DNA of 64,000 bases from Panopea generosa (taxonomy: Eukaryota > Mollusca > Bivalvia > Adapedonta > Hiatellidae). Position 1 is the stretch's first letter; every line of letters begins with the position of its first letter. Of this stretch, positions 20,440 to 32,332 are shown piece by piece. The stretch covers positions 24,877,514-24,941,513 of the forward strand of contig CM055911.1 of the NCBI GenBank assembly GCA_029582155.1. The letters run 5' to 3'. The translations under genes and the position numbers were made by a program. A model generated the notes under the pieces. That model was not told where the DNA came from and made no database searches. It saw nothing but the letters and a program-made list of their open reading frames with translations.

Positions 20440-21660
20440 TGTAAGAGGTTGTAACTGAAATTAAATTTATATAATATTTCAAGTGGTTAACTGAAATTAC
20501 TATTGTGGTGGTAAGAGGTTGTGATACATTGTGTTTATAAGTAGTTATGACTGAATTCAAATTAATGTATTAATATTTCAAGTGGTTAACTGACTTTAAC
20601 ATTATGGTTGCAAGAGGTTGTGACTGAATTCAAATTAATATATTAATATTTCAAGTGGTTAACTGACTTTAACTTTATGGTTGCAAGAGGTTGTGACTGA
20701 ATTCAAATTAATATATTAATATTTCAAGTGGTTAACTGACTTTAACATTATGGTTATATGAGGTTATGACTGAATTCAAATTAATATATTAATATTTCAA
20801 GTGGTTAACTGACTTTAACATTATGGTTGCAAGAGGTTGTGACTGAATTCAAATTAATATATTAATATTTCAAGTGGTTAACTGACTTTAACATTATGGT
20901 TGCAAGAGGTTGTGACTGAATTCAAATTAATATATTAATATTCCAAGTGGTTAACTGACTTTAACATTATGGTTGCAAGTGGTTATGACTGAATTCAAAT
21001 TAATATATTAATATTTCAAGTGGTTAACTGACTTTAACATTATGGTTGTAAGAGGTTGTGACTGAATTCAAATTAATATATTAATATTTCAAGTGGTTAA
21101 CTGACTTTAACATTATGGTTGCAAGAGATTGTGACTGAATTCAAATTAATATATTAATATTTCAAGTGGTTAACTGACTTTAACATTATGGTTGTAAGAG
21201 GTTGTGACTGAATTCAAATTAATATATTAATATTTCAAGTGGTTAACTGAGTTTAACATTATGACTGCAAGAGGTTGTGAATGAATTCAAATTAATATAT
21301 AAATATTTCAAGTGGTTAACTGACTTTAACATTATGGTTGCAATAGGGTTGTGACTGAATTTAAATCAATACATTAATATTTCAAGTGGTTAACTGACTT
21401 TAACATTATGGTTGTAAGAGGTTGTGACTGAATTAAAATTAATACATTAATATTTCAAGTGGTTAACTGACTTTAACATTATGGTTGCAAGAGGTTGTGA
21501 CTGAATTTAAATTAATATATTAATATTTCAAGTAGTTAACTGACTTTAACATTATGGTTGTAAGAGGTTGTGACTGAATTCAAATTAATATTTCAAGTGG
21601 TTAATTGAATTTAACATTGTGGTTGTAAGAGGTTGTGACTGAATTCAAATTTACATTGAA
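20440..21660. repeat. 73-bp satellite array, about 16 copies
   Basis: Unit includes GGTTGTGACTGAATTCAAAT, TAATATATTAATATTTCAAG, TGGTTAACTGACTTTAACAT and TATGGTTGCAAGA. Units from 20570 to 21600 are more than 90% alike by eye. Edges (to about 21770) are decayed and shortened. Confidence 0.95.
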
Positions 21661-21844
21661 TTTATTAGAGGCTGTGATTGATTCAAATTTACATTTATAT
21701 AATATATTTCAAAAGGTTTTCGCTGAATTCAAATTAATTGTGTTTGTAAAAGGATGTGACTGAATTTGAATTAATTTTTAGATAATTGTACGTGTTTTTT
21801 TCACATAGTTTACCTTTTATTCATAGTTGTATGGCTGCGTGCCA

Positions 21845-22335
21845 AATTGGATAGCTAGGCTCAGTTAACCCTCTACTTCATACATGTACGCCTTTGGACA
21901 CCTCTAATATAGAAGGCTTTTGAATTATTGGGTGAATTATGTTTATATTAACTGACAGAGTTGAAAACAGTGCAGGAAGTGTTCAGATTGCTCGCTATGA
22001 GCAAGCTGAACTCTTCCTGCACTGTTTTCAAAGGCCTTCTGTGATTGGTGCGGGAAAACGAGTATCTGTGGAGTAAAGGGTTAATTCAGTTGGCAGCACA
22101 TCCTATATAAATCTTGGTCTTGAGTTTGAATCCTTGTTTGACGACAATCTCTGTGACAATCGATATACGAACGACATTGCATCTCATTGTCATTCATCTC
22201 TCACCACTGATTCAAGTGGGAAAGCTACTTGTGGAGATGGGTGTGCTCCAGTGCTGGTTTTAATCTTGCAGGAACCAAGGAAAGAGCGGTTAGGTTAAAT
22301 GATCATCTGTTTGTCATCGATGGCTAAATATATTC
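21845..22335 (+). mobile_element. SINE-B split by a piggyBac-like MITE
   Basis: Head starts TTGGATAGCTAGGCTCAGTT, is cut at TTAA, and resumes at 22081 as TTCAGTTGGCAGCACATCC. The body has CACCACTGATTCAAGTGGGA, and it ends near ATCGATGGCTAAATA. Confidence 0.9.
21869..22080. mobile_element. piggyBac-like MITE copy 2 (TTAA TSD)
   Basis: 212 bp flanked by TTAA at 21865-21868 and 22081-22084. Termini are CCCTCTACTTCATACA and, reversed, CCCTTTACTCCACAGA. Central hairpin 21961-22031 has 33-bp arms with two mismatches. Opposite orientation to copy 1. Confidence 0.92.
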
Positions 22336-22393
22336 AAACAAACTAATTCATAAAATCAAGCATTGTTTCCACCCATCTACATTAGTGACGGAC

Positions 22394-22655
22394 GGAGGGT
22401 CCTCCGTGGCCGAGTGGTCTAAGGCGCCGTCTCAAGATCACTTACCTCTCACCGCTATGGTCGTAGGTTCGAGTCCTGCTCGCTCCAAAAACTTTATGTG
22501 AGAAAGTTTCCAGTTACTTGCGGAAGGACGGTGGTTCTACTCAGTCTGACTCAGTCTGAGGTCTTCCTCCACCAGTAAAACTGGATATGCCATATATAAC
22601 CTGAAATGTGTTGAAAATGGCGTTAAACCCCATTAAAAAAAAAACAACAAAGAAG
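22394..22655 (+). mobile_element. SINE-A, reference copy, 14-bp TSD
   Basis: Full-length SINE-A. Head GGTCCTCCGTGGCCGAGTGG.. resembles tRNA-Leu: A box TGGCCGAGTGG, CTCAAGA loop with CAA in the anticodon position, long variable-arm-like insert, and B box GGTTCGAGTCC. Body has TTTATGTGAGAAAGTTTCCA, GGACGGTGGTTCTACTC and AAAACTGGATATGCCATATA. It ends AATGGCGTTAAACCCCATT plus poly-A-like tail. The exact TSD CATTAGTGACGGAC at 22380-22393 and 22656-22669 marks recent insertion. GACTCAGTCT is duplicated inside the body. Confidence 0.97.
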
Positions 22656-22669
22656 CATTAGTGACGGAC

Positions 22670-23400
22670 ACATTTCCAGCACAATCCACCTACTCACCAA
22701 CAAGGAGTATTTAATGATTGACAGGTTAATAGTTAATTCGACTACCACCTCGTATTTCAAATACATTTTGACACTGTCATTGCCTGGATAATAAAAATGT
22801 TTGGCCTATATAATATTTACATATTGTGATAATAAATGTTTATCATTACAGTTCTGGGTGCTGGACTGGTGTGTACACAAAATGTGTTGGTTTCTTTGAA
22901 AACTTCAAATTTAGTTTCATTTTGGAGTTTTTCTCTCTTTTTTTTTGTGTTGTGTGGATGTTTTAGATGTTTCTGTGATCAGGATGGGTGTGTATTCAAT
23001 GTCTGACAGAAAAGAATTTATATGGAAATGTAGACACTGGAATTTACACAAAAAAAAAGATTTTTAGTTTCATATTTGGAATATTGTATTATTCTTTTTC
23101 TGTTGCCAAATATCTGTGTGGATTTTGATAATAGTGTATACTTTTTTTTTTAAACTTAAAGTGAAAAAAAAACAACTGCCATCTCACTTTGCTCCTGAAA
23201 TAAAATCACTGCAGCCCCGTAGCTTATATTTTTTATTGCAGTTTGGGTGATTGTCCATAGCAAAATTATGTGAGATTAATGAATTCTCTGAAAATATCCT
23301 GAAAGTGATGGATGTGGTATTTGATATGTCCGTTGCTTCAGGGACACAAATTCTAGTTTATTTCTGTGAATGTAGGTTAGCTGCAGAAGTGTTGTGGCAA
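22670..23400. other. unassigned DNA with two acceptor-like sites
   Basis: Acceptor-like TTTATCATTACAG ends at 22852, followed by TTCTGGGTGCTGGACTGG. One frame there is open for 38 codons, phase 0 for only 15. A second, ATTTTTTATTGCAG near 23241, is followed by stops in all frames. No exon is called. Confidence 0.35.
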
Positions 23401-23401
23401 A

Positions 23402-23852
23402 TAGTCCGGTATAGTCCAGGGTTTCTTGGTACAGTCCAATCTCTTGGTATAGCCCATGGTCTCTTGGTAAAGTCCAGGGTCTCTCTGTATAGTCCAGGGT
23501 CTCTTGGTACAGTCCAGTCTCTCGGTACAGTCCAGGGTCTCTCGGTACAGTCCAGTCTCTCGGTATAGTCTAGGGTCTCTCGGTACAGTCCAGTCATTCG
23601 GTAAAGTCTAGGGTCTCTCGGTATAGTCCAGGGTCTGTCGGTACTGTCCAGTTTCTCGGTATAGCCTAGGGTCTCTTGGTATAGTCCAGGGTCTCTCGGT
23701 ACAGTCCAGTCTCTCAGTACAGTCCAGTCTCTCGGTATAGTCTAGGGTCTCTTGGTATAATCAAGGGTCTCTCGGTATAGTCCAGTCTCTCAGTACAGTC
23801 CAGTCTCTCGGTATAGTCCAGGATCCCTTGGTACAGTCCAGGGTCTCATTTA
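23402..23852. repeat. 15-20-bp minisatellite, TCTCGGTACAGTCCAGGG
   Basis: About 26 units built on TCTCGGTA(C/T)AGTCCAG with or without a GGG spacer. Both 17- and 20-bp periods occur. The ORFs read from it are artefacts. Confidence 0.93.
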
Positions 23853-24650
23853 GGTGTGAAAGTTCCAGGTCTGTTCGACCAGGTGTTGGTTCAACATGGC
23901 TGGGCGGTGTGTCATGTCCTGCTTTCTGAACTGAGACACCAAGTATGACTAAATACCATAATTCAATAATAAGTTAAAATTAGATGTTTTGGTTATCTCT
24001 CCTGTGGATTGGGCAACTGCTAAAAGAAATGGTTAGTAAGATTACCCCAAAAATAGATTTTACACAGATTGATAGCTCTGATGACTTATGCAATATATTA
24101 TCCTTCCTTGACAGCTGGCATTCTCTTAAATAACCTCGAATAATCTCCGCAGATAACTTTATGTAACCTGAAAGTACTCACTAGGCCATTATAAATTAAT
24201 TTCAGGATTTTCATCCCCGCCCACTCTCGGGGTTGTTTTTAGCTGCTTAGTACATTTGATTGTATTGTCCAGATTGCAGATTATTTTTTTTTTATGATGG
24301 AAACCATAATTTATCTAAAACAGCGCTGTGTTTCAAACCTCTGATCTTTATAATTATAATTATTTTCATTTCATGCCTCATGCGACACTAATCCCTTCCA
24401 TTTTAATACATGAAAAAGTATTATTACACCCCGCCCCCTAAACCCCCTCCTTCTGTTCTGAAACAAATTTGGATGAAAATCTAGGAATTACTTTACTATG
24501 GCCTAATGTATAGTTTATGGGGCACTCAAACAGATGTTGAGTTCTTAGAATTGGTAATGAGTATAAAACAAACTGACAATGTGTTAATGAGTACTGGTAT
24601 TGTATAAAATTATAAAGAATATTTCCAAAGTTTTGAGTTTCAGTAGTGTA
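23853..24650. other. unassigned AT-rich DNA
   Basis: Nothing recognised. Confidence 0.4.
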
Positions 24651-24654
24651 GTAA

Positions 24655-24800
24655 CTGTAGATCATGCCAGGAGGTTGCAGATTCGATCCCCAGCTCGACA
24701 CGATTCTTCTCAAAAACAACACCCAATACTGGTTCTGTTCTACCCAGGAAGCGAACTTCATATTAACTTTCTTCACAATGGAGCTCATATAAATTAGTAT
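24655..24800 (+). mobile_element. SINE-E
   Basis: tRNA-like segment with GGTTGCAGATTCGATCCCCA, then CCAATACTGGTTCTGTTCTA, CCCAGGAAGC and a CTCATATAAATTAG end. Relatives at 54890 and 58885. Confidence 0.75.
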
Positions 24801-25760
24801 ACACTTCAGTTGTGAGCATTAAAAATCGTTACTTCTTGCTAGTCTATCGATTTATATTTTGATAATTAAAAGTATGCGTTGACGAGCAGATCTCCACATT
24901 CATGTTTTTATAAGTTGAAACAAAGAGCAGGTACGCTGATAGACGTATGTATCTAGGAGAATCTGTATTTGCGATTTGAGACCGGAGGGGCATGTTTTGG
25001 ATACACAATTTAAGTATTGTTTCATGTTTTTGGCTGGGATATTGTTACTCATTATTTTTGGCAGCGTTTTATTTAGTTCTGTTAGTCTATTGTGCAGGGT
25101 TATAGACAGTTGGTGTGAAAATAAAATCGCTGTGGATTTGTATTGCACTGGAATTTTTCGATATCTTGTTATGTCGTGTGTTTGCACAAAAGGTTAATTG
25201 AATAAGATGTTGAGTGGATGTTTTTTTCATGATAAGATGGAACTTTAGAGTATAAATTGGATTTCAAAGAAATGTTTCAGGATTTCGATATTTGCCTTTT
25301 TCTTTAATGTTTTTCACTTCTTCAAAACATCATAATCATTTCATCTGTTTGTTCTTTCATTTATAAATTGTTGTTTTGTTACTTCTTCAAATCATCATAT
25401 TTTTTCGTCTGGTACATTTAATAAACATATTTCAAATGCATGGAATTTCGGGGATTCTCTTTATTTAATGACTGTAATAATATCCTTGAGTATTAGGCAA
25501 TTGACTGATGCGAGAATGCTTAGCCTGCAGGTGGCATTATTTGTAAATACTATGTAGCATTTCCTTAGCAACCATCAGCTTGTCTAAGGAAACTGGTGCA
25601 ACTTGAAGCAATATTGGTCACTGTTTATTGTCTCTTTTGATTGACAGTCCGCATCAGGTTAATTTCAGCTGAGTTATCAATTCCTATTTTATGGGAACTG
25701 TGACTTATTGATTCAATATAATAAAGATTGGAGGATTGTAACAACAGGAGTCTGGACTTT
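24801..25760. other. unassigned DNA with overlapping ORFs
   Basis: At 24900-25195 both strands are open (95 codons minus, 80 codons plus). Neither shows a domain or splice signal, and the plus frame has no ATG near its start. Left uncalled. Confidence 0.35.
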
Positions 25761-25762
25761 AT

Positions 25763-25942
25763 ATGACCCATGAGCACATACTAAAACACTGCCTTCACAA
25801 ACATTATCGCTCCAGGGATGCTGGCAGCAGTTATAATATGATCTGTTTCTTCATTGTGGGATACATCCTGACTTTGGTTTACTTTTGTACTGGGAAGAGA
25901 AATGTAAACACAGACTCTTTTGTTATTGATAACTTGCTGTAG
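25763..25942 (+). CDS. candidate 59-codon ORF with one membrane segment
   Basis: Starts MTHEHILKHCLHKHYRSRDA. It then has a hydrophobic stretch (MICFFIVGYILTLVYFC, about residues 34-50) and ends RNVNTDSFVIDNLL. The initiation context is weak (T at -3). An upstream AACAACAG could be an acceptor at 25748 but lacks a pyrimidine tract. Base composition is less AT-rich than the surroundings. No family recognised; chance is possible. Confidence 0.18.
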   Translation: MTHEHILKHCLHKHYRSRDAGSSYNMICFFIVGYILTLVYFCTGKRNVNTDSFVIDNLL

Positions 25943-25994
25943 AGTTTTTGCCAGATTTAATGAATGCTAGATAAAAACTGGTGTGAATTAGCTT

Positions 25995-26315
25995 GGATGA
26001 TGTTGCTATGGTTACTTAAATGTTGGCTTGGACATTGACGTGTTTCCATGGAGACAAAATAAAAATATTTAAAATTTTGATGTTGTTGCTATAGTTACCT
26101 TGTTGACTTTGACATTAAGCATGTTTCGATGGAGATAAAATATTTAAAGTTTGATGTTGTTGCTTTGGTTACCTTCTCGGCTTAGACATTGAGCATGTTT
26201 CCATGGAGACAGAAATTCAAATATTTTTAAGTTTGATGTTGTTGCTATTACCTTGTTGGCTTGGACATTGAGTAGGTTTCAATGGAGACAAAATTGAAAT
26301 ATTTAAAAGTTTTTT
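25995..26315. repeat. 80-bp tandem repeat, four copies
   Basis: Unit contains TTTGATGTTGTTGCTATGGT, TACCTTGTTGGCTTGGACAT and GTTTCCATGGAGACAAAAT. Units are 70-85 bp with indels. GTTTCCATGGAGAC resembles an X-box (RFX) motif, GTNRCC(0-3N)RGYAAC-like, only loosely. Confidence 0.88.
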
Positions 26316-27025
26316 AAATTAAAAAGGTTCCATTGTTGAACATTCTTGTCTGCCGATCCCACAGCTGATCGGTCATGGAAAATAACTTCGGATACTTCTT
26401 GCTATAAAATACCTTACATTATATTACTTTATGAGATATCCTAAAAGTTGGTAGGTGGCGTTGGCATACAGTCATGTTCCAATAACTTATTAAGAAACTT
26501 ATATATAAAAAAAAGAAAATCTGCATTTCCCATTACTTATGAAACTTGTGTGTGATTGCAAATGATGTTGTTACCAGTGATATCTGATTGAGGGAAAAAG
26601 ATCATGAATAAAGGTGTACATAAGCTGGATGGGAGAGTAAATCTGAGGCTTTACTCAATAACTAAAAACACCAGCTGCTGCGAAAATTCTTTAATAACCT
26701 GGAGAACATGTGCTTGGAATGTTCAGGTGGAGTCTGGATTGAGTCCGTTACATCTATATATAAAGTCTTGTCAGTGCATTGTGTGGATATATATTAGTTT
26801 TTTTTTATTTTAAGAATTGAAAGGAACAGTTTGAATTAATGAATTTTTTTTAAGTATATAGTTAATACACTAAGTTAAGTTACAGTGAGTGTTTTGATAG
26901 AAGGCAAAAGGACATATTATGTAGTATTGTCCATGAGGTAGATAGGTTATTTGCTGTTCACTGATGGGTTAAAATGAAACTTACAACACACGGGGACTAA
27001 ATTAAAACTCAGTAAAGATTTATGA
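26316..27025. other. unassigned AT-rich DNA
   Basis: A 69-codon ATG ORF at 26604-26813 has a possible donor (TTCAG|GTGGAG) but no domain. It is left uncalled. Confidence 0.4.
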
Positions 27026-27029
27026 CATC

Positions 27030-27745
27030 AGGGAACACAGGCAATTTTCTCTCAGTTTAAGATTTATGACATCAGGAACACAGGCAATTCATTCTCAATT
27101 TAAGATTTATGACATCAGGGAACACGGGCAATTCATTGTCAGTTTAAGATTTTTGACATCAGGGAACACATGCAATTCATTCTCAGTTTAAGATTTAAAA
27201 CATCAGGGAACACAGGCAATTCATTGTCAGTTTAAAATTTATGACATCAGGGAACACAGGCAATTCATAGTCAGTTTAAGATTTATGACATCAGGAAACA
27301 CGGGCAATTTGTTTTCAGTTTGAGATTTATGACATCTGAAGGAACACAGGCAATTCATTGTCAGTTTTAGATTTAGGCCGTCAGAGAACACAGGCAATTC
27401 ATTTTTCAGTTTAAGATTTATGACATTAGGGAACACAGGCAATTCATTGTCAGTTTAAGACTAAAGACATTAAGTCACTTGAGCTATTCATTGTCGGTTT
27501 AAGATTTAGGGCATTTAAGTGGACTTAATTCTATTCATTGTCAGGTTAAGATTTAGGAAATAAGGGGGACTAAGTCTATTCATTCTTTGTTTAAGACTAG
27601 GGACATTACACTTAAGTCCATTAATTGTTGGTGTAAAATTTAGGACATCTGTTGACTTAAGCTATTTATTGTTAGTTTAAGATTTAGGAAACAAGGAGAC
27701 TAAGTCTATTCATTGTCAGTTTCAGAATTAGAACATTTAAGGTGA
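27030..27745. repeat. 43-44-bp minisatellite, about 16 copies
   Basis: Unit is CAGTTTAAGATTTATGACAT, CAGGGAACACAGGCAATTCA and TTGT. Units before 27470 are close to each other. Those after it (GACATTAAG type) are much decayed. Confidence 0.94.
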
Positions 27746-27749
27746 CAAT

Positions 27750-28195
27750 TGAATCAGATACCATAAGATATCCTATAATGTGATTTAAAATGTAGTTTAA
27801 ACTCCATTGAAAAACAAAGTTGGGAATGTTGCCATTATCTATATTTATTAACTTGAGTGGAATAAATTGACACATTTGTGGAGGACTAAAAACTGGGTGG
27901 GGTGCTGGTTTCATCAAATACTTGACTGGTTTCTTGTAAACAATATGATGTTTCAGATATCATAAACTGTTACTTGGCATGTTTTGATAGAAAACATTGC
28001 AGTCTGGTTAACAAAAAAGTTGTAGCTGGTACTCGGCAAAGATGAAAGTTGTTAAGGAATAAGTTTCATTGGTACCCGTTTAAGTTTATAAGATAGACAA
28101 AAAAAAGATTTGTTGAAAGGTCATGCAAAATGTAGTTACAGTAACCTTAAGAAAAAATTGAAGGTGCATAATTTTGCAATGAAGCAAGGGGAACG
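27750..28195. other. unassigned AT-rich DNA
   Basis: Nothing recognised. Confidence 0.4.
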
Positions 28196-28199
28196 ATAA

Positions 28200-28335
28200 G
28201 TTTCAGACCCAGGACCGTTGGGTCGGGAGTTTGAGTCCAACACAGACTATGTGTTGTGTCCGTCAATAAGGTGCTTTGACTGCCTTTGGTTATATAAGTA
28301 TAACTTGTTCAACCTATGCGGTAAGATAAAAATTA
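28200..28335 (+). mobile_element. SINE-D-like fragment, decayed
   Basis: GGGAGTTTGAGTCCAACACA then ACTATGTGTTGTGTCCGTCA parallel the SINE-D B box and the CTATGTGTGGTGTCCTTGAG block. Confidence 0.5.
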
Positions 28336-28439
28336 TAGTTTTGATAAATAAGAAGAACTTCTTAATTTTTTATTTTACATTGATTGTGAAACAAGTTTTT
28401 ATACTGTGAAGCAAACAAGGAGAACGTCTTCCCAGATAT

Positions 28440-28604
28440 GGGGTCCATCCACAGTTTCTGATTGATCTAAGGGCTGACTCAAGATCCTTACCTCTAACCA
28501 TTGAGGTCATTGGGTTGGGTCCTGCATTGTTGAAAACTTTATGGGTGTCAAAGTTTGTGAGTTGCTTATGGAGGAATGGTGGTTTTTACTCTGATTCATT
28601 GTTA
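28440..28604 (+). mobile_element. SINE-A interrupted by SINE-C
   Basis: GACTCAAGATCCTTACCTCT, GTTGGGTCCTGC, AAAACTTTATGGGTG and GGAATGGTGGTTTTTACTC. It stops at GATTCATT, where the SINE-C TSD begins. The 3' part is not seen beyond the insert. Confidence 0.82.
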
Positions 28605-28916
28605 GGCATGACCGCGGTGTGATCTAGTGGTAGAGCGTCCGCCTCGCATGCGGTAGGTACAGGGTTCGATCCCCCGGCCGGGTCATACCAAAGACTTTAA
28701 AAATGGTACTAGGACTTCCTCATTTGACACTTAGCATTTAGAGGAGAGTTCTTGGTCTGGTCGGCCCTGTGTCAGTATAATGTGACTGGGTGGGGTATCA
28801 TACCATGTCTCTGCAGCATGATAGTCCAGTGTGACAGTGCTCAGAATTCTGTCTCAAGTAGACACCGTCGCGATATGACTGAAATATTGTTGAAAGCGAC
28901 GCTAAACACCATACAA
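28605..28916 (+). mobile_element. SINE-C, reference copy, 8-bp TSD
   Basis: The tRNA-Ala-like head has A box-like TGATCTAGTGGTAGAGCG, loop CTCGCAT with CGC in the anticodon position, and B box GGTTCGATCCC. The body is CTGGTCGGCCCTGTGTCAG and GACTGGGTGGGGTATCATAC. It ends GCGACGCTAAACACCATACA. The direct repeat CATTGTTA at 28597-28604 and 28917-28924 is the target-site duplication. Confidence 0.96.
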
Positions 28917-28924
28917 CATTGTTA

Positions 28925-30410
28925 AGTTGTAACATTTAAAGTAACAAAAATATGCAAATGGCAGAACCTGAAACATACTTTTTTAAGTTTCGTCTTTGTT
29001 ACTGTATCAAGGATACTGACATTTCAGCTTGTATGTCGTATCTGGTGGCGAATCTAAGTGGAGGTTGGGTCGAGAAATTGGAAAATTATTGGTAATGGTT
29101 TTATGAACATTAATTTTGTAGTATACAAAGTAAAGAATTTCTCGGTTTTGAGGGTTTTATGTAGTAATGTTTTGTAAATTACCTCCGGTGTGTTTGTATT
29201 TGATAGAAGGATAATTCAGTAAAATGTTATGTTTTCGTAGAAAGGTTACATCCATTTGATACTTGGATACAGAATGTTGATCTGACAGTATTGTGTAATT
29301 TTTTTTTTTTCTGAGCTGAATGGATTATTTTGAGTTTGCATTCGAATAGTAATTATGTTTCATATTTGTTAATGTAACACCTGCAGATGTTTGAGTCCCT
29401 AGATCTCAGCTGTATGTAGTTTTAATTTTGACTCAGTAAAAAATTTGTAAGTTAATCATAATTGAATGTCAACTGCATGGAGTCTCAGTCTATAATAAAC
29501 TTGGTGTGAAATCAGAGTTTCATCATCTCTGAAGGTCAACTGAATGGAACATCCAGGTACATGGTTTCTGCCAATTTTGCTGAAACACTTCCTTTTTGAA
29601 TATCTTGGAAATAACAGAGACTGCATGGGTCTGCAATGCCCCCCCCCCCCCCCCCACCCTTTACCCTCTATTTTAACCCCAAACCCTATAGATCCGACAG
29701 CATTTCACAAATGAAAAACTGATTGTTTTAGATTCATACCACTGGACTGTAAAATCATAACATCAATTTGCTTTTTTTGGTCACCAGCAAATATCAATAA
29801 ACTGATATGGTCAAAATCATATAAAAACAACAGAAAACCAGTTACGCTGCGTTGTGACACAAATTAAGTATGACATTCAGAGTAAGCGTTGACCTGGTGA
29901 CACTTATCATTATGTAGTAGATACTGACATAATATCCTAGATGCTTCATCATGGTTCACCTGATGTCAATTTGTTCTGCAGGTAACTTGTGGCTGCCCGT
30001 TTCTGATACCAATAAACGCATGTCGATTCGATCATCTGTGACATTCTCACTGAGTTATAAATACAGTGAATTTATATATAAAACAACATCTGGACATAGC
30101 TTTTCTATACACATCTAGAGAGGCATGTTCAGTCATAATGTTCCTTTGGAATAGATTATAAAGTTATCAGTCGATGGTATCACCTTTTAACATAAATCAA
30201 AAATAAAACTTAATTGATTTTGGAATTTGTTGTTTGTGAAACGGGACAAATGATTTTAATATGACCGTATATGGATTATAGTGTGAAGTATTGGATTGTT
30301 CAATTTTATTGCAATATTCACTTTGTAGGATAAAATTGATAGTGTGGATGCCTGTTTGGAATGTTTGAATTTACTGGAAATGTATTTAGAAAAAAGTTTT
30401 TTTAAGTTTA
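28925..30410. other. unassigned AT-rich DNA
   Basis: Only a C homopolymer (29639-29654) stands out. An acceptor-like GTCAATTTGTTCTGCAG ends near 29980 without a supported exon. Confidence 0.4.
29639..29654. repeat. 16-base poly-C run
   Basis: Uninterrupted C tract. Confidence 0.95.
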
Positions 30411-30414
30411 GTTT

Positions 30415-30665
30415 AGACTTATTTAATTTGCATCGATTGTGAAAAATTTTTTAACAACTGTGACAAATCACGTTCAAATCTTATGGGATTTAACCAATAC
30501 TAGTAAAGTATATGCAGATAAAGGGTGTTGCTGATACCAGTACTAAAGTTTATAATTTATGAGGATCAAATCTTGCTAATGATACAACTCTGTTTACTGT
30601 GGTGTGAGATTGAACCCAAAACCCTCCAGTCCTTGGTTCCATGCTTACAACTAAACCACAAGATC
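30415..30665 (-). mobile_element. SINE-D, diverged
   Basis: Reversed blocks: CATCGATTGTGAAAAATT (end), AACCAATACTAG, GCAGATAAAGGGTG, and GATTGAACCCAAAACCCTCC (reversed B box), then AACTAAACCACAAGATCA. Confidence 0.65.
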
Positions 30666-30785
30666 ATTGTAAGAATCGTAAAATTAAATAAATATATTGA
30701 GATATGTATAAAATGATGATTCTACGATATGCACGCATTTCAAAGCAATATATGATTTGAAAAATGGAGTTTGATACAAAATGGA

Positions 30786-30945
30786 AGTCCTGCTTTATGT
30801 GAGAAGGTTTGCCAGTTACTTGCAGAAAGACAGTGGCTCTACTCAAATTTATTCTGAGGTCTTCCTCAACCAGTAAAACTAAATATCCCGTATATAACCT
30901 GAAATGTGTTGAAAATGGTGTTAAACAGCATTTAAAAAAGGAAAG
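30786..30945 (+). mobile_element. SINE-A, 5'-truncated
   Basis: CTGCTTTATGTGAGAAGGTT through CGTATATAACCTGAAATGTG and TTGAAAATGGTGTTAAACAG. No tRNA head. Confidence 0.9.
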
Positions 30946-31070
30946 AAAAAGATGCAAAATGAACTTTGAATGCTAAAAAAGTATTATTTTCATTTTCTAT
31001 TTAAGTAAATAAACAACACCACTACTAAGAAAATTTGGACACTAACAAATGAATATTTTATATACATCAG

Positions 31071-31380
31071 TTATCAACCCCTGTGTGGTTTCAGGGAGTC
31101 ATATGAGTGATGGCAAGAATAGGACCACTGTGGTTCATACATGTCGTAAGAAGCGACAATTTGAGTAATTCGATAGAATTTGCTGAAACTCTACACTTCT
31201 GCAGGTATCAAGGTTCTAGGTTCATTCTGCATATTTTTTTTAAACCTGTATGTTAATTTGTTTTTGTACATGTAGAGTGAACCTGGAATCTTCCTTCCTG
31301 TTGGCGTCGAATAACCTATAATGTGTTGGTACGCCGTAAAACCCTATTCATTCATTCATTCATTCATTCATTCATTATAA
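31071..31380 (+). mobile_element. ATTC-tailed retroelement with 7-bp TSD
   Basis: About 310 bp. Starts TTATCAACCCCTGTGTGGTT, includes GGTTCTAGGTTCATTCTGCA and GTTGGTACGCCGTAAAACCC, and ends in (ATTC)n at 31346-31376. ACATCAG at 31064-31070 and 31381-31387 is the direct repeat. A second copy lies at 45335-45640. It is probably a SINE (simple-repeat tail, TSD), though the promoter boxes are unclear. Confidence 0.85.
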
Positions 31381-31387
31381 ACATCAG

Positions 31388-31860
31388 AGGCCACGATGTT
31401 TTTAAGTTTTATCAATGATGGAATTAATTGTCAAAAGTAAACAAAAAATAGGTCAGATTTTTAATAAAAGTCGTGATTTTTCCTTATTTTCATCACTACC
31501 TTATTGACATGTTGACAGCATGCTGTAACGATTTCTTTGTTTTACGTGATAAATTTCAAAATTAGAGTTGAAAGAAATCAAAATCGATAGAACATTGATC
31601 TCAGATGTTTGTAGGAAATTAAATAGATTTGTAAGATCAAGCAGTGATTAAAGTTTGGGCTAAGATTATAAGGCATTTGCGATGACATTTTCCATTAAAT
31701 ATTCAATAATCAGTAGAAACTTGCTGATAACAGTGGTTATGATAACATCTCTCGGTTTATTCGTAATATTGACATTTTTTTGACATTTTGTAGCAATTAA
31801 TTGTTTTGTAATTAATGCTTGTTTTGTCTCAATTACATGATTGGTTAATTGTTTACCTGT
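31388..31860. other. unassigned AT-rich DNA
   Basis: Nothing recognised. Confidence 0.4.
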
Positions 31861-31867
31861 ATGTTAA

Positions 31868-32145
31868 AGCAGGATTGGTTAGCTCAGTTGGTAGCATGTC
31901 CGACTATCATACCAGGGGTCGTGAGTTTGATTGCCCACACAGCCACAGTCTCCATAATGTTTAATACATATGACATTGCATCTCATTATTATTCATCTCT
32001 CACCGTTGATTCAAGTGGGAAAGTTATCTGTTACTTGTGAAGATGGGTGTGTTTTGGTGCTGGTAAACCTTCTAGGATCCCAAAAAAGAGTGGTTTGGTT
32101 AACTGATCATCTGTTAGCCCTTAATGGCATAAAATCAAACAAAGA
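31868..32145 (+). mobile_element. SINE-B, near full length
   Basis: GATTGGTTAGCTCAGTTGGT, CCGACTATCATACCAGGGGT, CACCGTTGATTCAAGTGGGA and GGTTTGGTTAACTGATCATC. The 31970-32260 ORF is mostly this SINE. Confidence 0.92.
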
Positions 32146-32332
32146 AACCCGCATGCTAGCTTGTAGTGAAATTTCTGGTCAACCTGATGCTGAGCAGGAT
32201 ATATATATGTCGTCAACAGTTGACCTTGAGTGTAAAGGTGGAAGGTCAATAATCAGGTGACACAAACTATCCCATTTACTCTCATTCAGGGTTGTTCATT
32301 GTACATGGTAAAGTATAAATTGTACAGTGTTA

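Noticed and set aside
24900..25197. opposed ORFs of 95 and 80 codons
   Set aside because: Both strands open over the same AT-rich DNA; no evidence to choose either.
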